Positions 5,904-9,043 of a stretch of 9,043 nt of DNA are shown one piece after another (position 1 is the first letter of the stretch; every line of letters begins with the position of its first letter). The DNA is from Candidatus Beckwithbacteria bacterium (GTDB lineage: Bacteria; Patescibacteriota; Microgenomatia; UBA1400; CG1-02-47-37). A program made the position numbers and the translations under genes. The notes beneath the pieces were generated by a model. That model saw only the letters and a program-made list of their open reading frames with translations, had not been told where the DNA came from and ran no database searches. Location: positions 1 to 9,043 of the forward strand of contig JAUYJQ010000078.1 in assembly GCA_030699295.1 (NCBI GenBank). Direction: 5' to 3'.

Positions 5904-6094
5904 TTTCTCCTCACGTGACGTTTCCGCCGCCGTCTTAACTCGGCCATTTTCTCTTTTTTCTTAATGGCTGGTTTTTTGTAAAATTCTTTTTCCTTCAATT
6001 GTGTCAGGAGTTGGTCTTGGAGCACCAATTTCTTAAATTTCTTGATAATTTGATCGGTACTGTCTCCGGGTTGGGCTTTAACAATGATCGCCAC
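5900..6094 (-). CDS. rpsU: 30S ribosomal protein bS21
   Basis: bS21 is a small basic protein of the 30S platform near the anti-Shine-Dalgarno helix, assisting initiation. The 64-residue product is typical: a neutral N-terminus AIIVKAQPGDS, a helix IIKKFKKLVLQDQLL at 16-30, then KEKEFYKKPAIKKKEKM at 34-50 and an Arg-rich tail RRRRKRHVRRK at 54-64. The start is the GTG at 6094, supported by a very strong AAGGAGGTGG directly after the upstream stop. It overlaps yqeY by the ATGA tetranucleotide. Its place beside ybeY (16S 3'-end processing) makes a small-subunit maturation pair within the operon. Confidence 0.95.
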   Translation of the reverse strand: MAIIVKAQPGDSTDQIIKKFKKLVLQDQLLTQLKEKEFYKKPAIKKKEKMAELRRRRKRHVRRK

Positions 6095-6101
6095 TTTCTC
6101 T

Positions 6102-6111
6102 CCACCTCCTT
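6102..6111 (-). promoter_or_regulatory. Strong Shine-Dalgarno of rpsU
   Basis: AAGGAGGTGG overlaps the TAA stop of the upstream phosphoesterase gene and precedes the rpsU GTG by about ten bases from the AGGAGG core. It is close to the full anti-Shine-Dalgarno complement and stands out against the weak or absent sites of recR, dnaX, ybeY and proS. High bS21 synthesis relative to neighbours is the likely reason. Confidence 0.8.
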
Positions 6112-6952
6112 ATTTCTGGTTGACTATAGCCACTATTTCCTCGAGGCTCAAGACTGTCGGCTTAACTGCCGGGCTATGCCTTGAACCATTAACAATTATA
6201 TGCCGACTTTGATGAAAAAACCAGCTGGCTTTGGTATCGGCTGTCTTCAGCTGCCGGTAGATTGACTCGAGGTCGATTGTCGGCCTGGGCTGGGATTTAA
6301 TCGAGACAAAACCGGTCTTAGGCTCTTTCCTGACTACCAGCGCGTAACCCAGTTTCTGGGCCAGCTTGGATAACAAGCTGTGCTTGCTCTCAACTGCTAT
6401 AGCTTTTCCCCAGGGAGAAGCAAATTCCTGGCCGGATTTAATCTCGGCTTCGACTTTAATCTTAATCATCAGGCCGGTTAAGACCGCGTCGAGCAAGATC
6501 ATGCCCTGATAGATTAATTCTTTATCGTTTAAGCGGCCGGAGATTTTTAGGTTGTTGATTATCTCACTCAAGGTTAAGTCATAGCGATCGGCACTTGCCT
6601 CGGGCCAAAAACAATCGGCAAAGTTATCAATGTCCACGATTACTTTTACTAGTCTTTCCAGGGCAGCTTGGTGTTTTAAAGTAATGTGATTAGCCTGCTT
6701 TAAATAATTAAACACCAGCTGGCTGGCTGACGTTTGGGCTGATAACTGGTGGTGGTCAAACTGCCCCATGCCGGTGTCCACATGAATCACGCTTGGGTCG
6801 CTGTCAACCGGCTGATTATTATAAGTGTCGCCAGCCGGCACAAAAGCAAAATCAGTTTGAGAATAGTCCGGGTGGAAACGCACCAATAGCCAAGCGGCAC
6901 CGATGGCATCCAAGTCCGGGAATATGTGGGTGACGATTACTTTTTTAGACAC
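6110..6952 (-). CDS. DHH-superfamily predicted phosphoesterase (MYG1-like DHHQ motif)
   Basis: The 280-residue product carries metal-binding features of the DHH phosphoesterase superfamily: HIFPDLDAIGAAW at 9-21 (H9, D13, D15), D59 in HVDTG, DHHQ at 66-69 and an acidic VDIDN at 107-111. The C-terminal half (about 180-280) has FVSIKSQPRP near 215-224 and ends with NGSRHSPAVKP near 255-265, a possible replacement for the GGGH substrate-binding element of DHHA1 domains. DHH enzymes include RecJ, oligoribonuclease NrnA, c-di-AMP phosphodiesterases and MYG1-type 3'-5' exonucleases; which of these it resembles in substrate cannot be read from the sequence. The start is a GTG at 6952, backed by GAGGTGG at 6960-6966 with seven bases between. 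It overlaps proS by 16 bases. No signal peptide or membrane segment is visible. Confidence 0.78.
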   Translation of the reverse strand: MSKKVIVTHIFPDLDAIGAAWLLVRFHPDYSQTDFAFVPAGDTYNNQPVDSDPSVIHVDTGMGQFDHHQLSAQTSASQLVFNYLKQANHITLKHQAALERLVKVIVDIDNFADCFWPEASADRYDLTLSEIINNLKISGRLNDKELIYQGMILLDAVLTGLMIKIKVEAEIKSGQEFASPWGKAIAVESKHSLLSKLAQKLGYALVVRKEPKTGFVSIKSQPRPTIDLESIYRQLKTADTKASWFFHQSRHIIVNGSRHSPAVKPTVLSLEEIVAIVNQK

Positions 6953-8604
6953 CGCTTGACCACCTCTTCTAGCCCAAGTAACTCTATTTTTTTACCGGCT
7001 CTATTTTTCCACTCAATTTTATCTTTGGTTTTAGCGGAAACGACTAATCTGATTGGCATACCGATTAAGTCAGCGTCGGCAAATTTAACCCCGGCAGAGA
7101 CATCATCCCGGTCGTCATAAAGGACTTCGATTCCCGCCTTGACCAGCTGGTCGTAAATAGAATCAGCCGAGACTTGCAGGTTAATTAAGTGGACTTGGTA
7201 CGGCGCCACGCTCTCGGGCCAAATAATCCCCTGGTCATCGTGGTGAATTTCGGCGATTGTCTGCATCGTCCGGCCGATACCAATGCCGTAACAGCCCATG
7301 TAGTATTTTTTTTGGCTACCGTCTTTGTCGGTAAAAGTCGATCCCTTCATTAAATTAGTGTAGTGGTAACCCAGTTGGAAGATGTTGCCGACTTCGCTGC
7401 CTCTCCGGGCGGCTAGTTTTTTACCATTCGGGGCGATGTCGCCTGCTTTAGCCAAAGCAATATCGGCTTCAAGGTCGGCTTTAAAGTCCCGGCCGTAGTT
7501 TACGTTTAAATAATCCAGGTGTTTTTTATTAGCCCCGGTATAAGCATTGACAATGGTTTTCAACGATGGATCAACCACAACCTTAACTTTTTTCGATAAA
7601 CCGATTGGGGAAATAAAACCCGGGTAAGAACCAAGTTTAATAATTTCCTCTTCGGTAGCATGACGCAAGTCGTAAGCTCGAACCACATTTTTGAGTTTTA
7701 TCTCATTTACTCCCAGGTCCCCCCGAATCACTCCCAAGATAAACTCACCTTTTTCATTGACCATCATTAAATCTTTAATCTGCTGCCACAGGGGTAAACC
7801 ATGAAGCTTGACTCCGTCCTCCATGGTCGGGCCGCGTTTAGCAACAATTTTCTTCATTGATTTTGATTTCTCACCCAGGTTTTTTGGCTTCAGCTTAAAC
7901 TTGGCTATCTCGGCATGAGCGCAATAATCCCCGGCGGTAAAGTACTTTGATTCGCCGACGGGGGTTTCGGTAACAAACTCATGGCAGTAGTCGCCGCCGA
8001 TATAGCCGTTATCGGCTGCCACCATCTGGGTTTTTAGCCCCAAACGGGTAAAAATCCGCGAGTAAGTTTTGGCCATTTGGGCATAGGTTTTTTTAAACTC
8101 AACTTCATTGCGGTCAAAAGAATAGGCGTCTTTCATAGTAAACTCACGCACCCGCATTAAGCCTCCCCGGGCCCGCAACTCATCCCTGAATTTGGTCGAA
8201 AACTGGTACAGATTAAACGGTAGGTCTTTATAAGAAAGCTTAAAGCGGCGGGTCAGTTCCACAAACATCTCCTCGGCTGTTCCCCCCAGGGCAAACTGAG
8301 CTCCTCGCCTATCCTTAATCTTCATTAGCTCAAAACCGGTCGAAGCGGTTCGATTGGTCTCCTGCCATAGCTCCAGCGGGTGCAAGACAGGCGTAATCAT
8401 TTTCTGTCCCCCAGCCTGATCCATTTCCGCCTCGATCACGGCCATGATCCTATCAGCCACCCTCATTCCCAGGGGCAAAAAATAATAGCGGCCGGCGGTC
8501 GATTCCCGGATAAAGCCACCCCGGTAAAGCAACTGGTGGCTGACTACCTGATAATCGCGCGGTGCCTGTTTTTCGGTTTTTCCAAATAGTTGAGAGTAAC
8601 GCAT
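6937..8604 (-). CDS. proS: Prolyl-tRNA synthetase, bacterial type with editing insert
   Basis: This enzyme charges tRNA-Pro with proline using ATP. The 555-residue product is full length (E. coli 572). The class II catalytic core shows GGTAEEM at 107-113, motif 2 FRDELRARGG...RVREFTMKDAYSF at 139-163 and motif 3 GIGIGRTM at 440-447. Between motifs 2 and 3 lies a YbaK-like editing insert of roughly 230-395, with GVIRGDLGVNEIKLKN near 291-306 and a GFISPIGL segment at 329-336, which normally removes mischarged alanine. The anticodon-binding domain begins near 468 (YQVHLINLQ). The ATG at 8604 gives the canonical RYSQLFGKT N-terminus; only a weak ribosome binding site precedes it. Twenty-four bases separate it from the upstream surface-protein gene, and it overlaps the phosphoesterase gene downstream. 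Confidence 0.97.
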   Translation of the reverse strand: MRYSQLFGKTEKQAPRDYQVVSHQLLYRGGFIRESTAGRYYFLPLGMRVADRIMAVIEAEMDQAGGQKMITPVLHPLELWQETNRTASTGFELMKIKDRRGAQFALGGTAEEMFVELTRRFKLSYKDLPFNLYQFSTKFRDELRARGGLMRVREFTMKDAYSFDRNEVEFKKTYAQMAKTYSRIFTRLGLKTQMVAADNGYIGGDYCHEFVTETPVGESKYFTAGDYCAHAEIAKFKLKPKNLGEKSKSMKKIVAKRGPTMEDGVKLHGLPLWQQIKDLMMVNEKGEFILGVIRGDLGVNEIKLKNVVRAYDLRHATEEEIIKLGSYPGFISPIGLSKKVKVVVDPSLKTIVNAYTGANKKHLDYLNVNYGRDFKADLEADIALAKAGDIAPNGKKLAARRGSEVGNIFQLGYHYTNLMKGSTFTDKDGSQKKYYMGCYGIGIGRTMQTIAEIHHDDQGIIWPESVAPYQVHLINLQVSADSIYDQLVKAGIEVLYDDRDDVSAGVKFADADLIGMPIRLVVSAKTKDKIEWKNRAGKKIELLGLEEVVKRCLKK

Positions 8605-8628
8605 TAATCTACTTTAGCAAATCTTCAG

Positions 8629-9043
8629 TCAGGGCGCCACTTCCCGCCAATTAATCCCCAGCCAGAGCAAGTACCGGTAAGCGTTGAGCTGGAGATCGGG
8701 CCGGTAGACAAACAGCTCGGCCGGGGTTTGGGAATCGTCATCCAGGTTCCGCTGTAAATTAATCCCCTCCCAGCCGGTAAAGATGCCTTCGCCTGTCAAC
8801 TGCCGGTTACTGATTCCGGTGTCGATAACGCCGTCGCTGACGAACACGCCTTCGATTTTGGTGACCGCCGGAGCAATGTTAATATTCCCGGAGGCAATGA
8901 CTGCCAGGAAGCCGCCCGGGACGACGTCGATATTGCCGGCAATAGTCACGTCACCGTCGGCTAAAAACACAAACTTTTCGGTCGAGCCGATGTTCCAAGT
9001 CCCGTCGGTAGCCATACTGCCTTCGGCTAAAAACACGCCATTC
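8629..9043 (-). CDS. C-terminal part of a repetitive beta-solenoid-like surface protein (partial)
   Basis: About 137 codons are visible and the frame stays open past the right edge, so the N-terminus is missing; the GTG at 9036 is an internal valine. The sequence is rich in Gly, Val, Ile, Asp and Asn and shows rungs of about 20-22 residues: VFLAEGS, then FVFLADGDVTIAGNI, LAVIASGNINIAP, VFVSDGVIDTG and IFTGWEGINLQ. This is typical of right-handed beta-helix or bactofilin-like folds. A distinct tail follows: an acidic LDDDSQTPAE, then FVYRPDLQLN, an aromatic YRYLLWLGINW and a final REVAP. I recall similar endings in large, poorly characterised proteins of CPR genomes, but cannot verify this here. 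A cell-surface or pilus-associated role is inferred from composition only. It ends in TGA, 24 bases before proS. Confidence 0.7.
   Translation of the reverse strand, partial: NGVFLAEGSMATDGTWNIGSTEKFVFLADGDVTIAGNIDVVPGGFLAVIASGNINIAPAVTKIEGVFVSDGVIDTGISNRQLTGEGIFTGWEGINLQRNLDDDSQTPAELFVYRPDLQLNAYRYLLWLGINWREVAP
8957..8970. repeat. 14-base direct repeat, copy 1
   Basis: TCGGCTAAAAACAC is identical to the copy at 9023-9036, 66 bases (22 codons) away in the same frame. On the coding strand it encodes VFLA followed by an acidic codon, the start of a solenoid rung. It reflects duplication within the surface-protein gene rather than a separate element. Confidence 0.8.
9023..9036. repeat. 14-base direct repeat, copy 2
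   Basis: This is the second exact copy of TCGGCTAAAAACAC, in frame with copy 1 and encoding VFLA plus an acidic residue. More copies are likely beyond the window edge if the gene is an array of rungs. Confidence 0.8.

Noticed and set aside
8957..9036. CRISPR-like or mobile-element repeats
   Set aside because: The two 14-base copies are in frame, 22 codons apart, and encode equivalent solenoid rungs; there are no spacers or flanking inverted repeats.

Overview
The window reads as a gene-dense chromosomal stretch from a Candidate Phyla Radiation (Patescibacteria) bacterium, most likely Microgenomates-like. This is an inference from gene content and style: almost no intergenic DNA, chained start/stop overlaps, shortened versions of universal genes (YbeY, YqeY, DnaX), frequent GTG starts, and a repetitive surface-type protein ending in a PAE-F-YRPD / WREVAP-like tail that I associate with these lineages. 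TGA is used as a normal stop (rpsU, yqeY, pfkB and the edge gene all end in TGA), which argues against the UGA-recoding CPR phyla.

Layout, read in the direction of transcription. A long minus-strand run enters at the right edge and ends at 1475: the C-terminal part of a beta-solenoid-like, probably secreted protein; proS (prolyl-tRNA synthetase with its editing insert); a DHH-type phosphoesterase; rpsU (bS21); a half-length yqeY; a minimal ybeY; dnaX (clamp-loader tau/gamma); ybaB/ebfC; a PfkB-family kinase that is probably an adenosine kinase; and ahcY (S-adenosylhomocysteinase). Gaps between these ten genes are 24 bases or less and several genes overlap, so they probably form one transcription unit whose promoter lies outside the window. 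Converging on ahcY, with stop codons overlapping, is a plus-strand gene for a divergent SAM hydroxide adenosyltransferase-family (DUF62-like) protein. recR follows, again on the minus strand and divergent from the DUF62-like gene.

Functionally the window joins translation and ribosome maturation (proS, rpsU, yqeY, ybeY), replication and repair (dnaX, ybaB, recR) and a SAM/adenosine block (pfkB, ahcY, DUF62-like gene). The classical bacterial order dnaX-ybaB-recR is present but split by the SAM block. ahcY releases adenosine and homocysteine from SAH, and an adenosine kinase would pull that reversible reaction forward. The third gene belongs to a family that splits SAM to adenosine and methionine, but its expected catalytic Asp and His look substituted.

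The points most worth a second look are the SAM block inside the dnaX-ybaB-recR neighbourhood, the substituted active site of the DUF62-like protein, the overlapping divergent and apparently leaderless promoters between that gene and recR, and the adjacent truncations of YqeY and YbeY. I found no tRNA, rRNA, CRISPR array, insertion sequence or convincing rho-independent terminator. The only non-coding stretches are 1-61, 665-686 and short spacers.
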